From Anaerolineales bacterium UBA2395 (GTDB lineage Bacteria > Chloroflexota > Anaerolineae > Anaerolineales > Villigracilaceae), in contig DDSH01000030.1 in assembly GCA_002343775.1 (NCBI GenBank), positions 136,725 to 200,724 on the forward strand: 64,000 nt of DNA. Reading direction: 5' to 3'. Within the stretch, counting starts at the first letter, position 1. Every line of letters starts with the position of its first letter. The position numbers were made by a program, and so were the translations under genes. The notes under the pieces were generated by a model. The model saw only the letters and a list, made by a program, of their open reading frames with translations. It had not been told where the DNA came from and did not search any database. Shown here in pieces: positions 50,970-61,024 of the stretch.

Positions 50970-52218
50970 ACACCAGCATTCTTACTGGATTTTCGAGGAA
51001 CTCAGCCAGTTTTTGCATGAACTGGGCGGCTTCGGCGCCGTCGCTGACGCGGTGGTCAACGGAGATGGTGGCTTTCATGCGCGAGCCGATCTTGATCTCG
51101 CCATTCACGACCACGGGCGTTTCCTTGGCGGAGCCGATGGCGAGGATGGCAGCCTCGGGCGGGTTGACGATGGCGATGAATTCTTCCACGTCGTACATGC
51201 CGAGGTTGGAGGTGGAGAAGGTCGAGCCGTCCACATCTTCTGGCTTGACCTTGCCCTCGCGGGCGCGCGCCGCCATGGCTTTGATCTCGCCTGAGATCTG
51301 GCGCAGGGATTTGAAATCCGCATCTTTCACGACGACGGTCATGAGTCCACCCGGGACGGTGACGGCGACGCTGACGTTGACGTGCCCGAACTGGATGATC
51401 TCATTGCCTTTAATGGTGGCGTTGAGGTTGGGGAACTGGCGTAAGGTCAGTGCGGTGGCTTTGATGATGAAGTCGTTGACGGAGACTTTTTCATTGTCGC
51501 CAAGATAGGCATTGATCTGCTTGCGCATGTCCATGACCGCTTCCATCTTGTACTCGTGGGTGACATAGAAGTGCGGGATGGTCTGCTTGGATTCAACGAG
51601 TCGGCGACCAATGGCTTGGCGCAGTTTGGTGGTTGGGATGACTTTGTCTTCGGTGGAGACAGGTAATTGGTAATTGGTAACTGGGATGGAAGGAGTCGAA
51701 GGTCGGAGGTCGGAGGTCGCTCCGCTTGATAATGCGGCTTCTACATCTTTGCGAGAGATTCGTCCGTTGGGTCCGGTGCCTTGGATGGAGGAGAGATTTA
51801 TATTTTTCTCGCGGGCGATCTTCTTTGCAAGCGGAGAGGCTTTCACCGGTCCGCTTTCGGCGGGGGCAGAGGTTTGGGCAACAGGAGCAGCTGTCGGCGC
51901 GGATTGAGGCGCAGGCTTTTCATCCGCTTTTACTTCCGACTTTCCACTTTCCACTTTTGCAGGCGCATCCACTTTTTCACCTTCAGCGCCAACAATGGCA
52001 ATGGGCGCGTTGACGGGAACGATGCTGCCCTGGTCCACGATATGCGAGAGCACAACACCGCTGGCGGAGGATTCCACTTCGACGGTGGCTTTGTCGGTTT
52101 CGATCTCGGCGAGCACGTCACCTTTGTTTATATTTTCGCCAACTTGCTTCACCCAGCGGACGAGCAGACCTTCCGCCATGTCGAAGCCGAGTTTTGGCAT
52201 GTTGATGGTTTCAGCCAT
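50968..52218 (-). CDS. pdhC: Pyruvate dehydrogenase E2, dihydrolipoyl acetyltransferase
   Basis: 416-residue E2 core subunit. One lipoyl domain (1-78), with the lipoyl Lys in EIETDKATVEV. Then a linker, a peripheral subunit-binding domain (about 128-165, ASPLAKKIAREKNINL), a second linker and the acetyltransferase domain ending with HRVSDGA (catalytic His). Both linkers carry sequence that looks like translated intergenic repeats (KVESGKSEVK and LRPSTPSIPVTNYQLPVST). The frame extends upstream to 52407, but AAGGAGGT is placed for the ATG at 52218, which overlaps the E1-beta stop (TAATG). No E3 gene is present here. Confidence 0.95.
   Translation of the reverse strand: MAETINMPKLGFDMAEGLLVRWVKQVGENINKGDVLAEIETDKATVEVESSASGVVLSHIVDQGSIVPVNAPIAIVGAEGEKVDAPAKVESGKSEVKADEKPAPQSAPTAAPVAQTSAPAESGPVKASPLAKKIAREKNINLSSIQGTGPNGRISRKDVEAALSSGATSDLRPSTPSIPVTNYQLPVSTEDKVIPTTKLRQAIGRRLVESKQTIPHFYVTHEYKMEAVMDMRKQINAYLGDNEKVSVNDFIIKATALTLRQFPNLNATIKGNEIIQFGHVNVSVAVTVPGGLMTVVVKDADFKSLRQISGEIKAMAARAREGKVKPEDVDGSTFSTSNLGMYDVEEFIAIVNPPEAAILAIGSAKETPVVVNGEIKIGSRMKATISVDHRVSDGAEAAQFMQKLAEFLENPVRMLV
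51661..51720. repeat. Direct-repeat element in E2 linker
   Basis: TAATTGGTAATTGGTAACTGG followed by GTCGAAGGTCGGAGGTCGG. Short iterated units of this kind (also GGTTGAATGTCAAAGGTCGAAGGT near 9310) occur as dispersed intergenic repeats. Here they encode part of the E2 interdomain linker. Confidence 0.5.
51931..51959. repeat. Second repeat element in E2 linker
   Basis: TTCCGACTTTCCACTTTCCACT, a TTTCCAC iteration typical of dispersed repeats, translated in the first E2 linker as KVESGKSEVK. Confidence 0.4.
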
Positions 52219-53192
52219 TATTTCAAGACCTCCTTTGCCGCGGCGATGATGTCGGCAACTTGCGGGAGTGCGGCTTGTTCGAGGGTACGATTGTAGGGCA
52301 GGGGGACTTCTTTTTGTGCCACGCGGATGATCGGTGCGTCTACATAATCGAAGGCTTCTTCGTAGATGCGGCTGACGATCTCGGAGCCGACGCCGTAAGA
52401 TTTCCAACCTTCTTCAACGACGATGGCGCGGTTGGTTTTCTTGAACGACTCAAGCACGGGTTCCATGTCGAGCGGACGCAAAGTACGCAGGTCAACGATC
52501 TCGGCTTCGATACCTTCTTTGGAAAGTTGCTCTGCGGCTTTCATGGAAAGTTCGAGCCCCTTGCAGTAGGTGACGATGGTGAGGTCTTTGCCTTCGCGCT
52601 GTACTTTGGATTTGCCGATGGGAATGGTGTATTCGCCTTCAGGAACTTCACCGCGCACTTGATACATGGTGGCATGTTCGATGAAGAGAATCGGATCATT
52701 CGACCGAATGGCGGATTTCAAAAGACCCTTGGCATCTTCCGGCGTTCCGGGGCTGACCACTTTCAGACCGGGAAAGTGCGCGAAGATGGCGTCGGGAGTC
52801 TGCGAGTGGGTGGCGCCGAGTTGGCGTCCGCCGCCGCCGACAGCACGAATGACGAGCGGCAGCATGAACTGTCCGCCGAACATGTAGCGCAATTTCGCGG
52901 CTTGGTTAACGATGTAGTCCATTGCCGAGAAAGCGAAGTTGATGGTCATTAACTCTGCCACGGGACGTTGCCCTACCATCGCCGCGCCGATGGCACCGCC
53001 GAGGATGGCGTTCTCTGCGATGGGGGTGTCTTTGATTCGGTCAGGTCCGTATTTATCGTAAAAACCTTTGGTGACGGCGTAGGTGCCGCCCCAAACGCCT
53101 ACTTCCTCGCCCATGATAAAGACGGCGGGGTCGCGGTCCATTTCTTCCATTAAGGCTTGCGAGATCGCCTCGCGCATTGTGATTTTTGCCAT
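52218..53192 (-). CDS. pdhB: Pyruvate dehydrogenase E1 component, beta subunit
   Basis: 324-residue transketolase-like E1-beta subunit, binding with E1-alpha to thiamine diphosphate and decarboxylating pyruvate. MREAISQALMEEMDRDP, GEEVGVWGGTYAVTKGF and the central RQLGATHSQTPDAIFAHFPG are typical, and the C-terminal swivel domain contains the VVEEGWKSYGVGSEI region. It follows pdhA by 74 bp, a gap filled by an inverted repeat, and overlaps pdhC by one base. Confidence 0.95.
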   Translation of the reverse strand: MAKITMREAISQALMEEMDRDPAVFIMGEEVGVWGGTYAVTKGFYDKYGPDRIKDTPIAENAILGGAIGAAMVGQRPVAELMTINFAFSAMDYIVNQAAKLRYMFGGQFMLPLVIRAVGGGGRQLGATHSQTPDAIFAHFPGLKVVSPGTPEDAKGLLKSAIRSNDPILFIEHATMYQVRGEVPEGEYTIPIGKSKVQREGKDLTIVTYCKGLELSMKAAEQLSKEGIEAEIVDLRTLRPLDMEPVLESFKKTNRAIVVEEGWKSYGVGSEIVSRIYEEAFDYVDAPIIRVAQKEVPLPYNRTLEQAALPQVADIIAAAKEVLK

Positions 53193-53201
53193 GTTTTTTC
53201 T

Positions 53202-53269
53202 TTACCACAAGGTGTCACGAAGAAACACTAAGGTAAACCTTTGTGACACTTTGTGCTCCTTTGTGGTTA
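53202..53269. repeat. Imperfect inverted repeat between pdhA and pdhB
   Basis: ACCACAAGGTGTCACGAAG..CACTAAGG and its approximate inverse CCTTTGTGACACTTTGTG..CTTTGTGGT, 32-bp arms around TAAA. Same general type as the element at 9879-9959. As RNA it would form a long hairpin between the two E1 genes and could affect their ratio. Confidence 0.65.
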
Positions 53270-54226
53270 GTTATCTGCGTATATATCCGTGTACAGCTCT
53301 TCGAGCGCGGGTTCAGGGCTGGTCTCTGCGAATTCGACTGCCTTGTTGGTCTCTTCTTCCACGCGGGCTTCGATCTCATCGAGCGCCTTGCGGGTTGCGA
53401 CTTTCTTTTCAAGTAGATACTTGTTGAAGATACCGATGGGATCATTCTCCTGCCACTGCTTTACTTCTTCCGCTTTGCGGTAGCGTTCGGGATCGCCCAT
53501 CGAATGACCACGAAAGCGGTAGGTGTTGATCTCAAGGAAGTAGGGCTGCCCTTCCTTGCGGATGTAGTCCATCGCTTCTTTTGCGGCTTCATACACCTTC
53601 ATCACATCCATGCCATCTACGGCAGCGTTCTTCATGCCATAGCCTTCGGCTTTCTGGCGGATTTCATCCACCGCCGAGGCGCGTTCCACCGAGGTGCCCA
53701 TGCCATACTGATTGTTTTCACAAACCCACAACACGCGCAACCCCCAGGTCTTGGCGAGGTTCAGGGCTTCGTGGAAATAGCCAATGTTGGTCGCGCCATC
53801 ACCGAACATACAAATGGTGATGTTGTCGTTCTTGGCGTATTGGTCGCCGAGCGCAAAGCCTGCCGCAATGGGCAAATGCCCGCCGACGATGGCATGTCCG
53901 CCCCACATATTCTTGGAGACATCCGCCATGTGCATCGAACCGCCCTTGCCCTTCGACATGCCCGTGGCTTTGCCAAGCAATTCCGCCATCACTTCATTGG
54001 CAGAAATGCCGCAGTTCAACGCCACACCATGGTCACGATAGGCAGTAATGACGCGGTCACGAGGTTCGCGCGCCGCGATCAAACCGGTCGAAACGGCTTC
54101 CTGCCCGATGTACAGGTGCATAAAGCCGCCGATCTTGCCAGCCTGGTACAACTCCGCGCCGCGTTCTTCCACACGGCGAATGAGCACCATCTGGTAATAC
54201 AGGTCTAATAGTTGTTCTTTCTTCAT
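53267..54226 (-). CDS. pdhA: Pyruvate dehydrogenase E1 component, alpha subunit
   Basis: 319-residue E1-alpha subunit with the thiamine diphosphate motif GDGATNIGYFHEALNLA and the CENNQYGMGTSVERAS segment. The regulatory-loop-type sequence YRFRGHSMGDPERYRK is typical. First gene of pdhA-pdhB-pdhC. A TATAAT box at 54345-54350 on the minus strand would give a leader of about 110 nt. Confidence 0.95.
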   Translation of the reverse strand: MKKEQLLDLYYQMVLIRRVEERGAELYQAGKIGGFMHLYIGQEAVSTGLIAAREPRDRVITAYRDHGVALNCGISANEVMAELLGKATGMSKGKGGSMHMADVSKNMWGGHAIVGGHLPIAAGFALGDQYAKNDNITICMFGDGATNIGYFHEALNLAKTWGLRVLWVCENNQYGMGTSVERASAVDEIRQKAEGYGMKNAAVDGMDVMKVYEAAKEAMDYIRKEGQPYFLEINTYRFRGHSMGDPERYRKAEEVKQWQENDPIGIFNKYLLEKKVATRKALDEIEARVEEETNKAVEFAETSPEPALEELYTDIYADN

Positions 54227-54344
54227 TGTGATTGGAACTCCGCTAAAAGTTTCGTACGCACAAGGCGTAACGCAGATTAAATAGAATCGAAATCAAAACA
54301 CTGAAACTGAATTTAAGTTGTGATTCGTGCTAACCGAGTCGGGG

Positions 54345-54350
54345 ATTATA
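54345..54350 (-). promoter_or_regulatory. Possible -10 box of the pdh operon
   Basis: TATAAT on the minus strand, about 120 bp before pdhA. The -35 region is poor, so this is tentative. Confidence 0.3.
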
Positions 54351-54433
54351 TCAGAGAAAAAACATCCGAATTCATTCCTGATAGATTTTGAAAGATGCGA
54401 AAATTCAAACCGCCGACCCCCATGAATCTGATC

Positions 54434-54472
54434 CATAAAAAATGTCAAAAGGAGCAAATTTTTGGACATTTT
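54434..54472 (-). terminator. Terminator after recJ
   Basis: On the minus strand AAAATGTCCAAAA pairs with TTTTGACATTTT (one bulge) and is followed by TTTATGG. It lies 5 bp beyond the recJ stop codon. Confidence 0.5.
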
Positions 54473-54476
54473 AGGG

Positions 54477-56186
54477 CTATTTTTCTGCGGGTTTGAGATC
54501 CTTCAAATTCAATTGATAACTGATGCGCCCATTGTACTCGTTGATCTCGTACGTAAATAAAATATCCACCCGTGCAGGCATGGACTTGTGCCAGTCTCCC
54601 AACCGGAAACCGATGGCGTCGTGCGCGACGCCCTTTTCATCTTCAAGCGACATCTTTAAGTGTTTGCCGTCTGCGCCTACAATGCGGGAGCTCCGCACTT
54701 TGACGTTCCGCGCCACAAATGAGGCTTCGCGATTTCCGTAGCCGGTGGGTTCGAGATACTTGAGCGCCTTTTCGTACAACTCCGGCCGGATCTCTGCGAG
54801 GGACACTTCCGCATCTGCCGTGACTGTGGGCTTTAAATCGCTTCCAGACAGTTTTTCCCCGGCGATAGCTTTCAGCCGCGCGACCAATTCCGGCAGGTTT
54901 TCGTTTCTGACCGTGAAACCAGCCGCCGCCGCATGCCCGCCGTGACGGACGAGCAGATCTGCACATTGATCGAGTGCATCGGTGATGTGAAACTCGGGGA
55001 TCGAACGGCATGAGCCGCGCGTCTCTTCCTCGCCTTGGGAAGCAACAATGGCAGGGCGATAGAATTTTTCCGTCAGCCGTGAGGCGGCAAGACCGACCAC
55101 GCCCGAATTGAAATTCTCGTCCGCGGCAAACAGCAGGTAGGCATCCGGGTCGTCGCTCAAGGCGATCTCTTCGGCGCGGGTTTGCATCTCGCGTGTGATC
55201 CGCTGCCGTTCGCGGTTTTGCATGTCGAGCTGTTGGGCAAGTTCCCCGGCGCGGAAGACATCCGTCGTGGTGAGCAATTCGAAGGATGCCAGCGCTTCCT
55301 TCAGCCGCCCCGCCGCATTCAGGCGCGGACCCAGCATAAAGCCGATGTGCCCGGCGTTGACCTTTTGTATGGCAATCTCTGAAACTGCCGCCAACGAGAA
55401 CAGCCCCTGGCGTGTGGTTTGCCGTATTTGGCGCAACCCCTTTTTGACCAGCACGCGATTCTCACCGACCAATGGGGCAAGGTCGGCGACGGTTCCGAGG
55501 GCAACAAGGTCAAGCATCGCGTTGAGGATTATCTGCGTTGTTTTGTCTTCATTGCCAAGCAGCGCTTCTGCGATCTTGTACGCGATGCCCACGCCCGCCA
55601 GGTCTTTGTCGGGGTACATGTCGCCATGCTGTTTGGGGTTGATGACAGCCAAAGCGGGCGGCAGGTTTTCATTGTCGGGGTGGTGGTGGTCGCTGATGAT
55701 CAGATCCAAACCCAACGTCTGGGCATGAAGCGCTTCACTTGGCGAGCGGATGCCGCAATCCACGGTGATGACCAGCTTTACCCCGTCTGCTTTTAATTCT
55801 TCCAAAGCGTTGTTGTTGAGTCCGTAGCCTTCTTCGAAGCGGTTGGGAATGTAGCCGCGCACATCGGCGCCCATCCGTTTGAGGGTTTCCACCAGCAAGG
55901 CAGTGGCGGTCACGCCGTCCACGTCGTAGTCGCCATAGATGGCAACGGGTTCGTTGTTTTGGATCGCAAACCGGATGCGTTCCACGGCTGTCTGCATGTC
56001 GGTCATTTGAAACGGATCGGTGTTGAAATTGGGTTCGGCTCTTAAAAAGGCGCGTGCTTCGGCGTCGGCGGCGAATCCGCGATTGAAAAGGACTTGCCGC
56101 AAAACGGGTGGAAATGCCGAAAGGGCTATATCTGCTTCGGGAGTAATGGGAGGCAGGATGTTCCAGTGTTTGCTGTTTGGTTGCAT
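54477..56186 (-). CDS. recJ: Single-stranded-DNA-specific exonuclease RecJ
   Basis: 569-residue DHH-family nuclease, degrading single-stranded DNA 5'-3' in recombination and repair. Motif I AIYGDYDVDGVTATALLVE, motif III ISDHHHPDNENLPPA, the DHHA1 motif GGHAAAAGFTV and a C-terminal OB-like domain are present. The frame stays open upstream to 56411, but that extension looks non-coding. The ATG at 56186 lies 9 bp after a TATACT box, suggesting a leaderless start; an ATG at 56213 is the alternative. Divergent from the gene at 56262. Confidence 0.93.
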   Translation of the reverse strand: MQPNSKHWNILPPITPEADIALSAFPPVLRQVLFNRGFAADAEARAFLRAEPNFNTDPFQMTDMQTAVERIRFAIQNNEPVAIYGDYDVDGVTATALLVETLKRMGADVRGYIPNRFEEGYGLNNNALEELKADGVKLVITVDCGIRSPSEALHAQTLGLDLIISDHHHPDNENLPPALAVINPKQHGDMYPDKDLAGVGIAYKIAEALLGNEDKTTQIILNAMLDLVALGTVADLAPLVGENRVLVKKGLRQIRQTTRQGLFSLAAVSEIAIQKVNAGHIGFMLGPRLNAAGRLKEALASFELLTTTDVFRAGELAQQLDMQNRERQRITREMQTRAEEIALSDDPDAYLLFAADENFNSGVVGLAASRLTEKFYRPAIVASQGEEETRGSCRSIPEFHITDALDQCADLLVRHGGHAAAAGFTVRNENLPELVARLKAIAGEKLSGSDLKPTVTADAEVSLAEIRPELYEKALKYLEPTGYGNREASFVARNVKVRSSRIVGADGKHLKMSLEDEKGVAHDAIGFRLGDWHKSMPARVDILFTYEINEYNGRISYQLNLKDLKPAEK

Positions 56187-56231
56187 GGCATGGGAGTATA
56201 AACGTTCCGGCATCGGCTTGGAAGGGTGCTG

Positions 56232-56237
56232 TATAAT
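56232..56237 (+). promoter_or_regulatory. -10 box upstream of the 56262 gene
   Basis: TATAAT on the plus strand, 24 bp before an ATG with GGAGG. A -35 box is not obvious. Confidence 0.4.
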
Positions 56238-56261
56238 GGGTTCATTCCACTGGAGGTTGCT

Positions 56262-56777
56262 ATGAAGCCGCTTGCGCCTGACGAAAAAACTGCTTTGGTG
56301 ATGCTGTACACACGGACTATGCTTGTGCGGGGAGAGATCGTGGTAAAGGAAAATGTGCGGGTGAGCATCTGGCTTCGTACGCAGGGTGTACCGAACTTTA
56401 TTCACATTCAAAACCCGAACGTTATTTTATTCGAAGGGACGCCGCCGAAGTCCTATGCGTATCCACAGATATTTGTCCCGACCGCCGAGGTGATTGCTTT
56501 TCATCTTGTGCCGCCCGCACAGGACCCATTGGATTATGACAATAGTGAAATTAACCGGATGATGCAGCCGGTGAACATGCTGGTCGGTTCGTTCATGTTG
56601 AAGGGAAAGTTGCGCATCTCGACCCAGACGGATCTGGCGACGTATCTCGATGTGTCGCGCTCCGCCTGGATGTCTGTGTATGAAGCGGATATCAGCAACC
56701 CATACCTGCCGCAGTTCAGCCTGCATGTCCCTATGCTGCTTGTCAGTCCGAATCATGTCAGTTTTGGAATTGCCTAG
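56262..56777 (+). CDS. Conserved protein of unknown function
   Basis: 171-residue soluble protein that I do not recognise. Predicted alternating strands (VKENVRVSIWLRTQGVPNF, and later KLRISTQTDLATYL) suggest a compact beta-rich domain. No signal peptide, membrane segment or known motif. GGAGG is well placed for the ATG at 56262. It starts a plus-strand run of small unknown genes and precedes a DUF2721 protein by 2 bp, so the two are probably coupled. Confidence 0.75.
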   Translation: MKPLAPDEKTALVMLYTRTMLVRGEIVVKENVRVSIWLRTQGVPNFIHIQNPNVILFEGTPPKSYAYPQIFVPTAEVIAFHLVPPAQDPLDYDNSEINRMMQPVNMLVGSFMLKGKLRISTQTDLATYLDVSRSAWMSVYEADISNPYLPQFSLHVPMLLVSPNHVSFGIA

Positions 56778-56779
56778 AA

Positions 56780-57184
56780 ATGGATTTTTCGCTTACAACC
56801 CCGGCTTTGTTGTTCCCGACCGTCTCATTGCTGCTATTGGCATACACCAATCGTTTTTTAACGCTTGCCACCATCATCCGTAATTTGTACGATCGGTATC
56901 ATCAAAGCGAAAACAGGAACTTGCTCGCCCAGATCGATAACCTTCGTTATCGCATTTATCTTATCCGCAATATGCAGATCTTTGGCGTATTAAGCCTGCT
57001 TTTGTGCGTCATCAGCATGTTTGCGTTGTTTGCGGGATGGCACACCGGTGGTGCCTGGAGTTTCGGTATTGCGCTCATTTTAATGATCATATCCCTGGGC
57101 ATTTCCCTGCGGGAATTGCAGATTTCCGTCGGCGCACTGGATCTATTGTTGACGGATCTGGAAAAGAAGGACATCGTGTCCTGA
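56780..57184 (+). CDS. DUF2721 family membrane protein
   Basis: 134-residue protein with three transmembrane helices: an N-terminal one (LLFPTVSLLLLAYTNRFL), then FGVLSLLLCVISMFALFAG and FGIALILMIISLGISL. A charged loop lies between the first two. This fits DUF2721, whose function is unknown. It is tightly coupled to the upstream gene. Confidence 0.78.
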   Translation: MDFSLTTPALLFPTVSLLLLAYTNRFLTLATIIRNLYDRYHQSENRNLLAQIDNLRYRIYLIRNMQIFGVLSLLLCVISMFALFAGWHTGGAWSFGIALILMIISLGISLRELQISVGALDLLLTDLEKKDIVS

Positions 57185-57261
57185 CCTGCCGAATCGACCA
57201 AAACAGGCCGAATGTTATAATCCCATTTTTCCTTCATTTACTGCACGACAGGAGTTTCACT

Positions 57262-57618
57262 ATGTCCATCAAATCGAAGCGGTCAGATGATGATGACGAT
57301 GATGAAGAGTACAGAACCAGTCACTATCTGGATCAGTTAAACCAAATCTACAGCAAACATCAGCGGAGCAACACCATGTCTTGGGAGGATATGGACAATG
57401 AGGTTAAATATGAGCTGATCGTAAAGGCTCTTTTTGTGATCGCAAACATGGAAGACCCTTCCTCCGAGCAAATAAAGGAAAGCCTGCGCGTCGTGTTCGA
57501 GCGGGATATGCATTTTGCGGAGTCCATGCTTCGTTTCATGCTGGATCAGGATCTGTTAACCATTGCCAATGGGGGAACCGTCCGGCTGACCAAGTCTGCC
57601 AAGGAAATTCTGGATTAG
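57262..57618 (+). CDS. Small acidic protein of unknown function
   Basis: 118-residue protein. After MSIKSKR comes a run of Asp residues (SDDDDDDEE). The remainder is helical and ends with a winged-helix-like pattern (FMLDQDLLTIANGGTVRLT and a final AKEILD). That end, with a basic residue-poor helix followed by a short hairpin, recalls winged-helix regulators, but the match is weak. AGGAG precedes the ATG. It lies 77 bp after the DUF2721 gene. Confidence 0.7.
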   Translation: MSIKSKRSDDDDDDEEYRTSHYLDQLNQIYSKHQRSNTMSWEDMDNEVKYELIVKALFVIANMEDPSSEQIKESLRVVFERDMHFAESMLRFMLDQDLLTIANGGTVRLTKSAKEILD

Positions 57619-57666
57619 GTTGAAGGGCATTCTTTTACAAATGTGCCCGGAACGAATGGAGGATGA

Positions 57667-58542
57667 ATGATGAACGCGGAATGGATCGATTATTTTGCCG
57701 TACTGCTGCTGGGGGCGATGATCGGCTTTGTGGAAATCCTCGCACGTTACAAGGATGCACCCTTCAAAGTGGCATTCAGCCCTCCAGGGTTGCTGTATAT
57801 TTTTATCAATGCAGGCGTATCGGGGCTGGCGCTTTGGGGTGTGCGGTTGTTTGGCATCGAGTTTGGTAGCAACCCCAACTGGTCGGAAGAAGCGGTTCGT
57901 TGGTTGCAAGTCGGCGTTTCGGGTCTCTCGGCGATGACGTTGTTCCGCAGTTCGCTGTTCAACTTCCGCGTGGATGAACAGGATATTTCTGTCGGTCCGA
58001 ACGCCATCCTCCAGATCCTGCTGGTAGCTGTGGACAAGGAAGTAGATCGCCTGCGCGGTTCACAGCGTGCGCGCATCGTCGAGGATGCGATGGAAGGCAT
58101 CACATTCGAAGATGCGGTACTTAATCTGCCCCCCGTCATTCTGGGTCTGATGCAAAACCTGACCGACAAAGATCGCAATGAGATCGTCAACAGCGTTGAA
58201 AAATCCTTGCAATCCAAAGCCCCCGAACGATCCAAAACCATGACGCTCGGCTTGAGTTTCATCAACGTCGTCGGCGAGGATATCCTCAAGGCTGCGATCG
58301 ACATGGCGAATTTGGATAAAAGACCCAAAGCGGAAATGAGTGCCATGGTCGGCAAAGTGACCGGGCAGGCTGGTGATGCCAAATTGGAGGGAGCGCCTCA
58401 GACTCCGCCGGAAGCGGTTCCCAATCTTCTCGTGCCTTTGGAAGCCGCCGTCAACGAAGAGAAGATCGCCCCGGCAGTGGACAAACTGCGCAAGAAACTC
58501 GATAAGAAAGCGCCCAAGCCAAAGACCGCTGCCAAATCATAG
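57667..58542 (+). CDS. Membrane-anchored protein of unknown function
   Basis: 291-residue protein. Three hydrophobic segments lie in the first 100 residues (YFAVLLLGAMIGFVEILA, then LLYIFINAGVSGLALWGV and LQVGVSGLSAMTLF), followed by a helical cytoplasmic region of 160 residues and a Lys/Ala/Pro-rich tail (KKLDKKAPKPKTAAKS). No family recognised. GGAGG lies just upstream of the double ATG. It is followed after 9 bp by another small gene. Confidence 0.75.
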   Translation: MMNAEWIDYFAVLLLGAMIGFVEILARYKDAPFKVAFSPPGLLYIFINAGVSGLALWGVRLFGIEFGSNPNWSEEAVRWLQVGVSGLSAMTLFRSSLFNFRVDEQDISVGPNAILQILLVAVDKEVDRLRGSQRARIVEDAMEGITFEDAVLNLPPVILGLMQNLTDKDRNEIVNSVEKSLQSKAPERSKTMTLGLSFINVVGEDILKAAIDMANLDKRPKAEMSAMVGKVTGQAGDAKLEGAPQTPPEAVPNLLVPLEAAVNEEKIAPAVDKLRKKLDKKAPKPKTAAKS

Positions 58543-58551
58543 GAGGAAATA

Positions 58552-58761
58552 ATGGAAAACAAGCATGATGATTGGGATGAAAATACCGTAATCAATATGG
58601 ACGTATGGCTGTATGCGCTTCTGGCAATGACGGGTGATAAGGAGCGAAAAGCAGATCTTGTTCGGAAAATTTCGGAGAAAACCGGTCAGCCGCCCGAGCA
58701 GATCGAAACCATCATTGCGGCTACCATAAAGTATATGACCGAATCCTCACGCTCGAACTAA
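58552..58761 (+). CDS. Small acidic protein of unknown function
   Basis: 69-residue protein, acidic at the N-terminus (ENKHDDWDENT), then two helices with VWLYALLAMTGDKERKADL and IETIIAATIKYMTE. No transmembrane segment. AGGAGG is well placed. It sits 9 bp after the preceding gene and touches the DUF2255 start, so it is part of the run. Confidence 0.65.
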   Translation: MENKHDDWDENTVINMDVWLYALLAMTGDKERKADLVRKISEKTGQPPEQIETIIAATIKYMTESSRSN

Positions 58762-59151
58762 ATGGTAGAGAAAAAGACCTTTTCAAGAGAAGTCATTGCA
58801 AAGATCGACAGTGAACGAATTCTCGGCATTCGTGCGGGTTCGGATGCGTCTCATCGCGTTATCGGCATTTGGGCAGTCGTTGTGGAGGGACGGGTCTTCG
58901 TCCGCTCGTGGAGCATGGAACCGCGCAGTTGGTGGCGGACGTTTCTTGAAGACCCCTACGGCGAAATCTTCGTTGCCAAGCGGAAGCGCGGGATTAAAGT
59001 CCGCGCGGTGCAAGTGAAAAGCGAGAAAATGAAGGAAAAGGTCAGCGCGGCGTACAGGGAGAAATACAACACACGCGGCTCAATCGGCTATGTGGAAGAT
59101 ATGTCGCGTAGTCCATCGCGCGATACGACGACGGAATTATGCAGGGTTTAA
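58762..59151 (+). CDS. DUF2255 family protein
   Basis: 129-residue protein of the DUF2255 family, with a split-barrel-like layout: IDSERILGIRAGSD, then VIGIWAVVVEGRVFVRSW and a RKRGIKVRAVQV strand. Related split-barrel proteins bind flavin or F420, but no cofactor site is evident here. It begins directly after the stop codon of the upstream gene. Confidence 0.82.
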   Translation: MVEKKTFSREVIAKIDSERILGIRAGSDASHRVIGIWAVVVEGRVFVRSWSMEPRSWWRTFLEDPYGEIFVAKRKRGIKVRAVQVKSEKMKEKVSAAYREKYNTRGSIGYVEDMSRSPSRDTTTELCRV

Positions 59152-59153
59152 AT

Positions 59154-60910
<1,757 letters not shown>

Positions 60911-61024
60911 TCATTACATTTTCCATCTAAAATCCTTCAGGCAAAAAAACGGATTTCTGGCAGGTTATACTGTCTGGAACCATGAAACCTTCTTTTCAGT
61001 TGCAGGTAGATTCCCGGTAACCAT

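Noticed and set aside
52219..52407. Longer start for E2
   Set aside because: The extension lies over the end of pdhB in another frame, while a strong AAGGAGGT supports the ATG at 52218.
56187..56411. Longer start for RecJ
   Set aside because: The extension is His/Pro-rich, lacks similarity to RecJ and overlaps the divergent gene and its promoter.
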